Positions 42,782 to 53,469 of a DNA stretch of 64,000 nt are shown here, one piece after another. Source of the stretch: Hyposmocoma kahamanoa. Lineage: Eukaryota > Arthropoda > Insecta > Lepidoptera > Cosmopterigidae. The notes under the pieces were generated by a model. The model searched no databases. It was not told where the DNA came from and saw only the letters and a list, made by a program, of their open reading frames with translations. The position numbers and the translations under genes were made by a program. Numbering within the stretch: position 1 is the stretch's first letter; every line of letters starts with the position of its first letter. The stretch spans positions 2,587,614 to 2,651,613 of the forward strand of contig NW_020653770.1 in NCBI RefSeq assembly GCF_003589595.1, in the 5' to 3' direction.

Positions 42782-42968
42782 CCTTACCCGTAAGGGTGCT
42801 AATGAAATTACACGCGCATGGGACTTGTCAACTTGTGTCTCAGGATGACGAGGGCAGTGTCAGTACCCCCAGATCTTTGTCATTTAAAGCTGTGAGTGAC
42901 ACCGCAACTATTATGGACAGGTGTGTAGCTTACTTCATAGTCACTTGATATTCTAAAAAGAAAAACAC
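42782..42968 (+). mobile_element. Rep-A copy
   Basis: CTTACCCGTAAGGGTGCTAA to TAGTCACTTGATATTC and an A-run. It is tail to tail with 43047-43288, 78 bp apart. Confidence 0.8.
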
Positions 42969-43046
42969 AAATCGTATTCTGCGACTGTACCTTACCTAAC
43001 TGAGCTACAGATCGAGTCAACAGACTTTGTGATTTTTTCTACACAT

Positions 43047-43288
43047 TTTTTTATGACACTAACAAGCCTGGTGGTAATCAACACGCCTGTCCTTAACAGT
43101 TGCAGTGCCACTCAGAGCTTTTAATCACAAAGGTCCGGGTGGCACTGACACTGCGCCCGTCATCCCATGACTGTAATTTCACTAGCATCCATACCCTTCA
43201 AAACACGAACGCACTCACATTACCGCTTGGCGGCAGAAATAAGCAAGATGGCAGTACTTCCCTGGACGAACCGTTTCACAAGATCTAC
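43047..43288 (-). mobile_element. Rep-A copy
   Basis: From the T-run ATGACACTAACAAGCC to GAACCGTTTCACAAGATCTA. Confidence 0.8.
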
Positions 43289-43469
43289 TGACTATATGAT
43301 CGTTTATAGTACATCCTATCGTGTAATAAATTAGCACATTATTTAGACAATATCCTTGGATGTATCGTATACTTCTTGAAATACCGTTATTTAATACGCC
43401 AAAACCATTTGATATAGCAAAACAGTTTTGCCCGCTTCTCCTCCGAAGGTTCGCCTTAATAACGCGACA

Positions 43470-44007
43470 TTTGTATGCCAAAATATATGTTTACCCATGT
43501 TACCCACAGATGTATCCAAGTTTGTTCTTACACGGCATGGTTGGTTACAATAAGCTAGAGGTACGCCGTGACTTTGCATTAGCTCAGATACTTTTTAAAA
43601 TAATCAGAGGGTTAATCTTTAACCCCAGTATACTGGAGCGGGTGTTTTTGTGTGTACCTAATGTTTACGTAGTGAGGCGACGAAAACCGCGCTTACTGGC
43701 AGTCCCGCGCGGCCAAACTAATCTAATCCAGAAGGCCCCGTTCACAAGAGCTCTGCGAATCCTGAATGATGTTGCAGACAGGATAGACTTGTTCTCATGC
43801 ACTCTGTGTGAATTTACAAGAATGACCTTGTATGTTATATGTTATTTGTAATGTATTAAGTTGATATTTGTGGTTTCTTTGTTTTAGTATATGTTTAGTG
43901 TAATGTAGTTATTATATAAGTATATACGTTTGAATATGTACACTGCCGCATTGGAGTTTATTACTGTAATGGTAGGTGTAAAGCTGTAAGTAAATAAATA
44001 AATAAAT
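43470..44007 (+). pseudogene. jockey-like LINE RT C-terminus with (TAAA)n tail
   Basis: The frame from about 43470 to 43851 reads AKIYVYPCYPQMYPSLFLHG, MVGYNKLEVRRDFALAQILF, KIIRGLIFNPSILERVFLCV, PNVYVVRRRKPRLLAVPRGQ, then RIDLFSCTLCEF and a stop. This is the well-known C-terminal block of jockey-like LINEs (LGM.GY..LE.RR......LF....G..C.P.LL..). Upstream the frame breaks. The 3' end terminates in TAAATAAATAAATAAATGA, a LINE-type tail. Confidence 0.8.
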
Positions 44008-44009
44008 GA

Positions 44010-44420
44010 ACGAAGGAAAGGTTTGTCAAAATCGTGCTAAGTGTCAATCGATTGTCTCCAACTATGTAAGTTTATGTATGTATTAACCTGTATATTTTGG
44101 TGGACACCTCCAGTTGTTTTGATACGAGTGAATAACAGCCAATTAAGATGATTTACCACGCATTGCCTTCCATTTTACGCTCTTTTACCACGCATTATTG
44201 TTCATCATCAAAATAATTCATACTTCAATGGATAAGGAAGAATATTATACGTTTTTTGTGGAACTAGTTATCGGAAGCTTTTTTTTTATATGACCTTTAA
44301 TTATATTCTCTTGTAGATTTTTTTGTCTGTCTACACTTTGATAGAACTTGTTTAACGCTGAAGGAAGCTCGCAGTATATATTATTTTCATGACACTTGCT
44401 CGTAAATGATATGATTGCAT
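44010..44420. other. no recognised feature
   Basis: No gene seen. At 44422-44450, AACTTGACTATAATGCGCCA then AATAAAGACC matches one end of MITE-W. Confidence 0.5.
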
Positions 44421-44470
44421 GGTGGCTAACTTGACTATAATGCGCCAAATAAAGACCACGGACTTTTTTC

Positions 44471-44863
44471 TTTCCATTACACCCTAGACTTGTTTACGCG
44501 ACGGTTTACGGCAACGGCTTACAGGATGCAGGAGTTTACAAGCTTGACTGTGAGTGCGGTCTCTCTTATATTGGACAAACAAAGCGAAATATTTGTACCC
44601 GCGTCAAAGAACATATAGCTGATGTCAAACACCGTCGCGTAAACAAGTCTGCAGTCTGCGAGCATGTCATAGATAAACCTACACATTCAATGAAGTTTGA
44701 CAAACCCCAGGTCCTTGCAAAAGAAGTCCGTTATCTGCCCAGGATGCTGCGAGAGGCCATTGAAATTAAAAAACATCCTAATTTCAACAGGGAAGATGGT
44801 TTCTCCGTACCACCAGTTTGGGATCCAGTATTTCCTCTAATGAAAAATCCCATACAGACATAA
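44471..44863 (+). pseudogene. Penelope-like element ORF 3' end with GIY-YIG endonuclease domain
   Basis: The frame reads AGVYKLDCECGLSYIGQTKR, NICTRVKEHIADVKHR, SAVCEHVID, then LREAIEIKKHPNFNREDG, VPPVWDPVF and a stop at 44861-44863. GVY...CxCG..YIGQT.R....R..EH followed by S.(V/L)..H and an E(A)IEI...P...N.EDG stretch is the GIY-YIG endonuclease of Penelope-like retroelements. Upstream (FPLHPRLVYATVYG) no reverse transcriptase remains, so the copy is 5'-truncated. The catalytic Arg (TKR) and the later Glu (REAIEI) are present, so this domain itself looks undamaged. Confidence 0.85.
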
Positions 44864-45232
44864 GACTGCAGTACTAATTAATATGTTTTAGTTTATTCTA
44901 ATTTCTATTAATAATTAATAATAAAAATTCATTTAATAAAATAATTTGTAAAACTTAATGTAGCGTAAATTGGAATGTTTTCTTTGTAAAATTAAAAATA
45001 TGGTATTTAATTAATAACTATTGTAACTATAGTGAAAAAATAGGGTGGTTTGCATTAATATTAGACATAACTGGTTGAAGACTGTACCACCTCAGTCAAC
45101 CGTGACCATGGGATCTGTAAAGGGCCCGAAACGTCGGTTTGTTTGAAAAAACAAATATACGCGATTTAAATCCGGAAAAATAGTTTCATTTCCTATGTGT
45201 AACAATCGCGAAAACCTAAGAACTCGATATGT
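44864..45232 (+). mobile_element. PLE 3' non-coding end
   Basis: Follows the ORF: AT-rich DNA, then GGTGGTTTGCATTAATATTA, the structured CTCAGTCAACCGTGACC block, GTTTGTTTGAAAAAACAAAT, CGATTTAAATCCGGAAAAAT and a last part TAACAATCGCGAAAACCTAA. This block links all the non-coding PLE termini in the window to a PLE coding end. Confidence 0.8.
45098..45139 (+). ncRNA. hammerhead-like RNA motif (candidate)
   Basis: AACC (45098-45101) pairs with GGTT (45136-45139). Inside lies GTGACCA (45102-45108), one T, a stem GGG(A)TC/GGGCCC around TGTAAA, then GAAA and CGTC (45128-45135). In hammerhead terms: stem I, core 3-9, stem II, GAAA core, a palindromic ACGT for a dimeric stem III, and C17 before the cut. 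The core would have G3 and C8 instead of C3 and G8. Activity is inferred only. Confidence 0.4.
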
Positions 45233-45354
45233 ACTTGTTTATTATCAAAATAAAAATTAATTATTTTAGTTCAAAATTAAAACATTCGCTTAAAATGTTG
45301 TGCAAACAGAATTTTTTTTGCAATTCAGCCGCATACCTACTTCTTAAATACTTA

Positions 45355-45570
45355 TACGCTACACGCCTGTCCATTACAGTTGCAATGCCACTCAGAACTT
45401 TAAATCTCAAAGATCTGAAAGGTACTGCCACTGTGCCCGTCACCCTGAGACATAAGTTGACAAGTCCCATGTGCCTGTAGTTACACAATGCAAACATTAC
45501 TGCTTGGTGGCAGAAATAGGCAAGGTGGCAGTACTTCCCTAGACGAGCTCTTTCTTTACTGCTACTACAA
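45355..45570 (-). mobile_element. Rep-A copy
   Basis: In plus: CACGCCTGTCCATTACAGTT to GAGCTCTTTCTTTACTGCTA and CTACA. Confidence 0.85.
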
Positions 45571-45574
45571 TATT

Positions 45575-46310
45575 ATGACGTTGAGAATATGAATTACATG
45601 TCACCATTTTTTCAACAATATTTTAGCAAAATTAATTCCAATGTAATTGCTGGAAAACACAAACTTTTACTAACCATACAAATTGATTATCAGTTAGGCA
45701 GGTAATTATATAAGGTAAACGTGTACCTTGTTTACTTTCACTTAAGAATATGAATAGTCAATATACTTTCTTACTTTTGTATTCAAATGAGGACATATAA
45801 ATATTTTTTTGACTTCCAGTGTCTCTGTACATTAGCTTTTGTAATCGTTATGTAATAATGATAATATCTAGTGCTCTACATCAGCATCTGTCAATCACAC
45901 AGCTGGACACCTGTAAAAAAACAACAAATTTATATGACAGTGATTCAAATTTTTATTGTATTAAAAAAGTAAGGTAGGGCAATTATGAACGAAAAATGAT
46001 ATCCGATAAATGTCCACCACGACCACAGTTACAGATGTCGATTTTTTTATCAAAATTTTTAATCACTTTTTGACAAAATGGTGGGTCTATTACGTTAATC
46101 ACTACACAAATTTGGTTTACAATAAGTTAATTGTTTCGGTGGCTGTGTGACTGTCAGTTTCGCACCCAGGCTTGTAAACTATGATTAACCCTTACTATGA
46201 TCTGATATTTTTACTATACAAGGCGTGACACGGCTATGTCACACGGAGGGAAATTACCGTGAACAGAAAATTTTATTGAAAGAAGAATTCATTTTGATTT
46301 TAAAAACGAT
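45575..46310. other. no recognised feature
   Basis: AT-rich. No gene or repeat recognised. Confidence 0.5.
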
Positions 46311-46315
46311 TCTAA

Positions 46316-46480
46316 CTGCATATCGAGTTCTTAGGTTTTTGCGATTGTTACACGTAACAAACGAAACTAGTTTTCCTTTTTTTTGAAACCTTTTTAAATC
46401 GCGTAGATATATTTATTGTTTTAAACAAACCAAAGTTCCGGCCCTTTACAGGTCCCGTGGTCACGGTTGACTGAGGTGGT
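46316..46480 (-). mobile_element. PLE terminus, minus half of a zero-spacer inverted pair
   Basis: On the minus strand: CCACCTCAGTCAACCGTGAC, CACGGGACCTGTAAAGGGCC, then a degraded GAAAC core, to CAATCGCAAAAACCTAAGAA and CTCGATATG, the same end as at 45.2 kb. An AT-rich stretch separates the two parts. Confidence 0.75.
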
Positions 46481-46481
46481 A

Positions 46482-46552
46482 AACGTTGGTTTGTTTGGAA
46501 AAAAATATGTATACTCGATTTAAATCCGGAAAAATAGTTTCATTTCTTATAA
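46482..46552 (+). mobile_element. PLE terminus, plus half
   Basis: Begins AACGTTGGTTTGTTTGG directly against the minus half and ends AATAGTTTCATTTC. It lacks all sequence upstream of the AACGT core. Confidence 0.7.
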
Positions 46553-46554
46553 TT

Positions 46555-47225
46555 TGCATTCAAAGATTTTTAAATAATCACATTGGGAACCGAACCCGCC
46601 AAATGTGAAAAAAGAACTATACTGACCGAAATCCTCAATCATAAATTTTATTTTCTTCTGAATAATATAGCATCTTAAATAAAAGGAAGACCATAAAATT
46701 TAACATTTAATTTGAAATTTTGTTCAGGAAAATGAATAACCCTTTCTCTGACTTGCCGCGCTCTTAACAACTGACATTATCATGTCAAAGTATTACTAAT
46801 GAGTACAAACTTGAAATACATGCTTAGATATCATTTCCCTCTTATAAGAGGTTGACAAAATAATAATGGAATAGTTTTTTTTCTGTCGGTTACACTAAAA
46901 TATAAAAAACAGTTGAACTAAGGATAAATTTACCTTTTGGCGGAAAATGTCTACGCGTAGAGTTTAAAATACTATACTATGTAAAAATATCACTTACGAT
47001 AAGTTGGCGGTCATGGCTCAATATGAGAACCAACCTCCTGAACAGGGTACCACTGACACGAGAGATGAGGACTTTGAATGTTATTGATGCAGGAAAATTT
47101 ACCTATTTGTCTGTTCTCTCTCACTCACGCGGTTCAGTAAAATAGCTTTATTTTGTAATGTGCTACGGAATATAATTACAGTTTGTAATATATGGTACAA
47201 TATAATTTAGTAGTTATCGTATAAT
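46555..47225. other. no recognised feature
   Basis: AT-rich. No gene seen. Confidence 0.5.
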
Positions 47226-47227
47226 TT

Positions 47228-47395
47228 TGAATCAAAGTCAAAATTAAAGAATCATTTACGCCATGAAAACGTCACATTTAAGCTACTGCTCGTTCACTAC
47301 GCTGACTTCCCTGAGAAGAACGAGCAAGAAACTCTAGGGATTGCTCTTTTCTTTGAACTTTTTGCACTTTGAATCAAATTTGTGTGGAATCTAGA
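47228..47395 (-). mobile_element. LINE-K 3' end
   Basis: In plus: AAAACGTCACATTTAAGCTA, CTGCTCGTTCACTACGCTGA, AGAACGAGCAAGAAACTCTA. It has lost the bases between TTTTCA and TGG that hold the MITE insertion point seen in other copies. Confidence 0.75.
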
Positions 47396-47528
47396 GCGTG
47401 TCGAATATAATATATTTGTTCCATATTGTTATAATTGTTCCATATTAATATAATAATATTAATATGGAACAAGGGATAATTTTGGCTACTCTATTGCATT
47501 AGGTTAATCGTGTAATGATAGTTGCTAG

Positions 47529-47906
47529 CTTAGAATAATAACGCATAGAACGTTAGTTTCATATCAAACGAACTGTCACAAGTGAGGCAAAAATCAAATT
47601 CATGTAGGCTAGTTTTAGTAGTAGGTTAATTTTCGGTTTTAGTGAATATTTATACAAAAATACAAATTGAAACGCGTTACTTCCTTGTGGAATGTGATGT
47701 TAGTATCTATTTTAAGTTTGGCTGACGTACTTTTACACTCATTTACCGCACATTTCGTCATTTTTAGCTAAAATTCTTGATCTGTTCGCGGTGCAAGTTG
47801 ACCTTGAGCACTGAAAGCCCGCCCGCTCGTGTAGGCCCTTTGGGCGCGCTTCAATTTGCCTCACTTAGCGTGTGCGGACTACGTTTCTATTCATTTTTAT
47901 TCTAAG
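47529..47906 (-). mobile_element. THAP-J copy 2, 378 bp with 8-bp TSD
   Basis: Inverted relative to copy 1, with the same TIRs (CTTAGAATAATAACGCATAG; the other end more diverged). Perfect TSD GTTGCTAG at 47521-47528 and 47907-47914. Confidence 0.9.
47639..47761 (-). pseudogene. truncated THAP-domain reading frame
   Basis: MTKCAVNECKS, ITFHKEVTRFN and a stop: 40 codons, the same length as copy 1 with a handful of substitutions. The zinc-finger is cut after FHK as in copy 1, so the truncation predates the split of the two copies. GTAACG just after FHKE could be a relic 5' splice site. Confidence 0.75.
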
Positions 47907-47939
47907 GTTGCTAGCATAAGCATGTAAAATAAATGAAAA

Positions 47940-48110
47940 CACAAAGTCATAGTCGAATAATCTTATTTCATAGGCTAGCAAATTAGACTTGAAATAGTCA
48001 TGCTGATTAAACTCTACTCGTAAGGCAGGTTCCGCTGAGAATAATTACCAAGAAACTCTAGGGGTTGCTTGTCTTTTTAAATATACATTTGAATACATTT
48101 ATTATTTACA
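47940..48110 (-). mobile_element. LINE-K 3' end
   Basis: In plus: GAATAATCTTATTTCATAGG, TTAAACTCTACTCGTAAGGC, CAAGAAACTCTAGGGGTTGC. Confidence 0.7.
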
Positions 48111-48114
48111 ATAT

Positions 48115-48575
48115 TTATGTCAAACATCTTAAATTGACCACGGATTCTTTTGTCCAAGTACGCAGAAGCTGTATAAGTAACCTTTAGTTTAAAGTTTTTA
48201 ATTTTAATTAAATTTAATGTTATATTGCACCTCTCGTGGAAGACGGTCTAACACTTTTTGACTATTCCTCAGAACGGTCACAAGTAGGCCATATAACGCT
48301 TCAATTATGAGTTTCTATACTCGTATATATATAACCTACTTTGAAACATCACTAGTTGGGAACTTCACACGCTTTCCAAAGGTTGTATAGGTTTCATCAC
48401 GATGTTTTCCATTAAACATTTACAAAAATGTACGTAACTTTGAAATTAAATACTTCTCAATTAAGCAATCTTTTGGTCGTTTTGTAACAGACTTCAAAAA
48501 AGCTGGAGGTTCTAAATTCTGCCCTCCTTCATAACTAGTGCATTTGTATTTCGGTACTTTAGAGATATAGGCCTT
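48115..48575. other. little recognised
   Basis: AT-rich. At 48488-48520, AGACTTCAAAAAAGCTGGAG then GTTCTAAATTC looks like a decayed end of Rep-B (minus). No gene seen. Confidence 0.45.
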
Positions 48576-48578
48576 TAA

Positions 48579-48709
48579 TAGCAGTAGAGTTCCTTGTAAA
48601 TTCGTCCAGGGAAGTACGCCACCTAAGGTTTAAGCATCACTTTACCTATTTCTGCCGCCAAGCAGTAACATGAGGGTGTCGGTGAAATTACAGGTAAATT
48701 GGGCTTGTC
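48579..48709 (+). mobile_element. Rep-A 5' half
   Basis: AGCAGTAGAGTTCCTTGTAA, TTCGTCCAGGGAAGTACG, a small insertion, CGCCAAGCAGTAACATGAGG, GGTGAAATTACAGG. Confidence 0.75.
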
Positions 48710-48731
48710 AAACATTAGACTATGCTTCAGG

Positions 48732-49229
48732 CATCGAGTATATAACCAGAAATAGAGACGAAATGTCATTTAATTTGAAAACTATTCTGCCAAATCATTA
48801 CGTCGACAACTGCACCCCGATTGGCCAGCCCAAATTCGAAACAATTGGCGGGTGTCGTCAATTGTTTCACTTCAAATCGGCTAGTTTAACTTGAGCTTTG
48901 CCATAATGGACGAACTTTGAAAAATTACACATTTAATTACCGATGAAATGTGATTGCGTTTGTTTTGTAATTAGATGTTTTGCTGTTTTTCCCACACACA
49001 CAGACAACCCCCATTGTTACAATATACAATAAATACAGAGTATTTTTGGAATATACGGAGACGTACACACAGGTCAGTTGTTGGCGCTGTACTATTTTAG
49101 TTTTCTAATTTGTTATTTCAGCGCAAACGAGAGTTGATATTTAAAAGTGATATAAGACCAGTTTTCCTGATGAGTTGCCAGAGATCGATGGCCCTTATTT
49201 CGTCTCTATTTCTGGTTATATACTCGATG
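48732..49229 (+). mobile_element. TIR-P copy 1, 498 bp with 8-bp TSD
   Basis: About 33-bp TIRs (CATCGAGTATATAACCAGAA, then ATAGAGACGAAAT) are perfect at both ends. They are flanked by GCTTCAGG (48724-48731) and GCTTTAGG (49230-49237), an 8-bp TSD with one mismatch. It has no transposase. 8-bp TSDs and CA-starting tips fit hAT. Confidence 0.9.
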
Positions 49230-49544
49230 GCTTTAGGTCAATATAGCGACGTATACACGCTACAACCTAACACTAACATAATACCAAAAACACTTCGCAA
49301 ATGGCTGACACGCCCTATAGCATTGTTTAAAGTTTATTACCATCCTTATAACATCTCGGAACCAACCCGGAACCGAACTTTGACCCGCGTATTCCTAGGG
49401 TCACATGTCAAAGAACTATCTCCGCTCTAGGCCAGTTATTTTAACCATCTTTTGTAAAATATCATACATTGTTGGTAGGGTCATTCTTGACAAGTAAAAG
49501 CAGATTTATAAATTTACGCCTAAAGATAAAACATTCGATTTGTT

Positions 49545-49685
49545 CGACGGGTTCAATTCCAGGGCCGGGGGAAATATTTCTATGGCCTACATTTATTTCT
49601 CTTGTCAGTTTGGGTGTAATTTGTGGTATTCTTAGTGTGTCCATGGCACACGCGATACAGGGTTTCCTTAGCGCGGGCCTTTGAA
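49545..49685 (+). mobile_element. SINE-H copy, head truncated
   Basis: GGGTTCAATTCCAGGGCCGG (B box), GGAAATATTTCTATGGCCTA, TCAGTTTGGGTGTAATTTGT, then CACACGCGATACAGGG. Confidence 0.75.
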
Positions 49686-49744
49686 AAAATTAAGCACTCG
49701 TGTTATAGAAATCGGAAACATCGACAGTACACATAAACACTAAA

Positions 49745-49865
49745 CCCGAGACAACACAAAAGACAGTATTTCTACATTGATCCGGTCAGGGATCAAACCC
49801 GGGACGTTGGAAATGGCGAACCATGAAAACCGGTATGCAAGCCACTCGACCACGCCGGTTATGTA
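49745..49865 (-). mobile_element. SINE-I, tRNA-derived head
   Basis: On the minus strand: ACCGGCGTGGTCGAGTGGCT (A-box region), CGTCCCGGGTTTGATCCCTG (B box), then a body reaching CTCGGGTTTAGTGTTT. This is the best SINE-I head. Confidence 0.75.
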
Positions 49866-49869
49866 ATTA

Positions 49870-51268
49870 TAATATACTATTTTTCTGCTGTTTTAAAACA
49901 GTATCTTGTGCTATCGTTGCATAATGACGGTTCTTAAAGTCGAACGCCTCGTGGGCCTAAGTAAGATAGGAGATTTTAAGACCTAATTATCTAATGATTG
50001 CATACAATACTTTTTCCTCCTCCTTTCGTGCACCCCCTTTGTTGTGTTTCAATAAAATAATGAACCCAATACTTATTTAAAGATTATTTGTTTACAATCC
50101 ACGATAACAAACACAAACGAAGCCAAATGCTACAAAACAAACAAAAATTATGTGATATAATAAAAGCGTGTCCGTGATTGGCCAAATACTACTTAAAATT
50201 CAACTATCAGTAGGCAATAGATCATAGTTTCCAAAAGTGGTCCCCTAGTCGGCACTGAAGAATCCTAAGGGGTAGGGGTCTCAGACGCAATTGGGGGGCG
50301 TTGATGCATTTCAAAAGAAAACCTGAATTATCTATATAATGGGCGGTGAGCGGAAAAATTTGGGAACCTGTGCAGGTAGAGGGTTTGAGAAGTGTCATAC
50401 ATATTTAATATTTTATATTGTTTTTAAATAGTTGTTTTTTGGAAAATGTTTAAGCCTTTGTACCTTTGTCAAGTAAGATTTTGAGATATTATTTAATAAA
50501 ATAATTTTAATAATCAATCTGTTTCGGAACTTTCATCCTTTTTTCAGAATCAATGAGAAACGAATCACTCACTTCCCGTGAAAGATTATTAAAATTTATG
50601 TCAAACTTTAAAAATGTGGGTTAAACTTTATAAGAGACATCTAGACAATTCCCTTGCCAATATTTGTCTAAAACTAGCTCACAAAAAGTTTCTCTCGTTA
50701 TGAGTTAAGTGGATATCTTTTAATTGTTTCTCACAATATTCTATTGACGTATAGAGCATCAAATTGTACGTTCAGGAATAGTATAATCTCCAATTTCACA
50801 TATTTCGAGTTACAACACTATTGAAATTGCAGTGCGATATTTTGTAAAAACATACAAAACTCGAGTTATGAAACTTCTAATAGACCCTCCTTAGAATATA
50901 AGTTATTTACCGTCTCTAGTACACAATGTACTATCTCAAGTCAGTAGCGAGTAAATACCATAGAAAACAGGACTTTGGTTTAGAACTAAAAAGAGCGATG
51001 ATTGACGTACAGGAGTAGAAAAAAGGATTGAACATTGTTTATATCAATGTTTGTCATTGAATACATAAATTAGTCTATTGAAGTTGCCGTTGTAGGCGAC
51101 AATCTCCTTGAAACCTAATAATAGATTTGCCAAACATATTAGTTGACTAAAGTTAAATTTGACATTTGTCCTAATGACTACACGGCGATCCTCACTTACT
51201 CATTGACAGTCAATCACAAAAGTATTAACTAAAAATAATAAAAATAGAAATTACTTTGACATAAGTTT
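49870..51268. other. no recognised feature
   Basis: Mostly AT-rich. About 50220-50320 has GGTAGGGGTCTCAGACGC and a GGGGGG run without a match in the window. No gene seen. Confidence 0.5.
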
Positions 51269-51270
51269 AT

Positions 51271-51568
51271 AGTAGCAGTACCTTGATTCACAAGCAGCTC
51301 TATTGCTGAGTTCGTCCAAGGAAGTACAGCCACTTTACCTATCTCTGACGCCAAGAGGAAATGTGAGCATTACTGCGTTCCAGTATTGAAGAGTAAGGGT
51401 GCTGGTGAAATTACAGGCACATGGGACTCGTCAACTTATGTCTCAGGGTGACGGACACAGTGACCAGCCCCTAATATTTTTACCATTTAAAGCTTCTGAG
51501 TGGCACAGTAACTGTTATGGACAGGCGTGTCACTTGCCACCAGACGCACGACTGGTCCTGTTACTTGT
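51271..51568 (+). mobile_element. Rep-A full-length copy
   Basis: TAGTAGCAGTACCTTGATTC to ACGACTGGTCCTGTTACTTG. The 145-codon frame starting inside it is an artefact. Confidence 0.85.
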
Positions 51569-51569
51569 G

Positions 51570-52485
51570 TTAGCAGGAAAATGTCGGAAGAACACACGTG
51601 ATACTGTACTTAGCTTTTATTTCTACTCAAACAATTCCAATCTTTCAACTTCCAAAATACAATCCAGTCTGAATAAAAAACGATATCGCATTCCAATTTA
51701 TCTACTCCCGCTAGCGTCATCTAACAGAAGCACTATTTCAAATCAGCCAGTGATTTACATACTTAATTATTTAAAACAGAAATTAGCAGAAGTTATTTTA
51801 TTAAGGTACATTCTTATTATTAATAACATTATTTAAAGTATCATTATCTAAGTCAATCATTACATTACATAAAAGTAAACATTCTAATATTAAGCGGTAT
51901 AAGGAACACTGTGACGCCATCTAGCGGAACATAATTTTAGTAACATTAAATCTACTTTTATTATAGTAATGACATTAAGTATTTAAGCAGTAGAATAGAA
52001 TTATATTTATTAGAGAATATATTATTGAGGCTAACATTTGGTATCATGAAAAAAATAAAAAATGCTCTCTTTAACTTAATAATTGTGATGACACCCTTAC
52101 CTGTAATAAGCTCAAAATTTTAAGATTCTAGAAGATATTCTGAAACAAAACCTCGTAATACACTTACAAGTAATAAGTCCTTTCAATTTAATTCTAAAAG
52201 TGATAATCTCAACAAAGAATACAAAAAGTCGTAATTAATTACTCATGAAAACCATTAAAATTCATTTATTCAAAAACAAGAGCGTGTCGGACACGACCAA
52301 GACTTTCAAGGACAAATAAGTATCTTACTGGCAGAGTTTATGTGATGAGTGAATGATATTAGAATGCATGAATGATTTATTTGCCTAAAATACGGCTTAC
52401 AAAGAAAAAATATTTTAAAAATTGTGAAAATAATATAAATCCGTCTAGAATAGTTTCCCCAATCGTGTTTTTGTTTTACCATTAA
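51570..52485. other. no recognised feature
   Basis: AT-rich. No gene seen. Confidence 0.5.
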
Positions 52486-52489
52486 GTTG

Positions 52490-53468
52490 ATTAAACTGGC
52501 AAGTAATCATCTACCTTTTCTCGGAAATGTTTGCGTTAATTTCAAAAAACGAACACGGAAAGTTTGTCATTTATGGACCGTCCTAATTCTTCCCGGCCAA
52601 GGCCTGCAAAGTAAGTATCTTCTTCTTCTTCTTCTTAGCGTGTCGACTCTGACGTTTATATTTGTGAGGAGCAGTACTCAGCGACTGACACAGCATTATC
52701 AGTGGCGTTGAACAGGTCCTCGCCTGTGCAGGTGTAGGGGCACGCAGGACAAGACAAAAGATGTGTCATAGTCTGGGGAGAGACACCACAAATACATGCG
52801 CTCTTAGAGTTATAACCCCACCTGTGCATGCTCTCCTTGCTTCGGCCGACTTGAGCCCGCAGTCTATTTAAAGACTTCCAAGTGTGTCAAGATAGTATTC
52901 AACCTTGCACCCCATAATTACCCAGGAGAGGCATAATTGCCCAGGAGAGAAGTGCTCCGTCGTTTCTTCTCTTTCCAGAGATTTATACGGATTTAATTAG
53001 TTTCCCCGTCCAGAGGGAATACACCTTTAAAGTAAGCATGAAAATCCATTACTGTAATCTTCTCTAAACTTTTAAATCTACCTACTAGCAATGAATTATG
53101 TAAACAGGCAAAAGAAAAACTCATACAGCCAACTGCCCAGTGTTCATAACTGCGAGAAATAAAAATACGTATCTGTACTTACGCTTACTTAAAAAAAAGA
53201 AAATGGCGGTAACACGTAAACTAAAGTGTTTTGGTATTCTTTTACTTTTTCCTCTTTTTGTTTTTGGTCGCGAAAATGAGTGCTAGTGAGAAGAGCGAAC
53301 ACGAAAGTACAATAATAAGATATATTTTCAAACAGATCATCAGAAGTTAATTAATTAATTATTTTTTTTTACTTTTTCTATTATACGTGTTCCTCTCTTT
53401 AGTATTTTATTATTTCCTCGCATTGTTTGAGAAAAATTCTATACATGCCTCGGCGGGAAAGAGGATTG
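52490..53468 (+). repeat. Rep-R copy 2, left and middle parts
   Basis: Same order as copy 1: ATG frame MFALISKNEHGKFVIY, with a stop further in, and the donor GTAAGTAT; a 410-bp LINE insertion; CTCTAAACTTTTAAATCTAC; the MSASEKSEHES frame; and the left arm of the GC-rich hairpin (GCCTCGGCGGGAAAGAGGAT). It is broken again at 53469. Confidence 0.65.
52619..53028 (-). pseudogene. LINE 3' fragment inserted in Rep-R, 11-bp TSD
   Basis: The minus strand reads LRAQVGRSKESMHRWGYNSK, ACICGVSPQTMTHLLSCPAC, CTGEDLFNATDNAVSVAEYC and a stop, then a (AAG)n tail (CTT run in plus). The C.CG..QTM.HLL.CP motif is the C-terminal zinc-binding block of an insect LINE. Flanks AAAGTAAGTAT (52608-52618) and AAAGTAAGCAT (53029-53039) form an 11-bp TSD with one mismatch. 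Confidence 0.85.
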
Positions 53469-53469
53469 C

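Noticed and set aside
49110..49430. 106-codon plus frame
   Set aside because: Starts inside the TIR-P element and crosses its right TIR.
51399..51836. 145-codon plus frame
   Set aside because: Its first third is Rep-A and the rest is AT-rich DNA without any protein signature.
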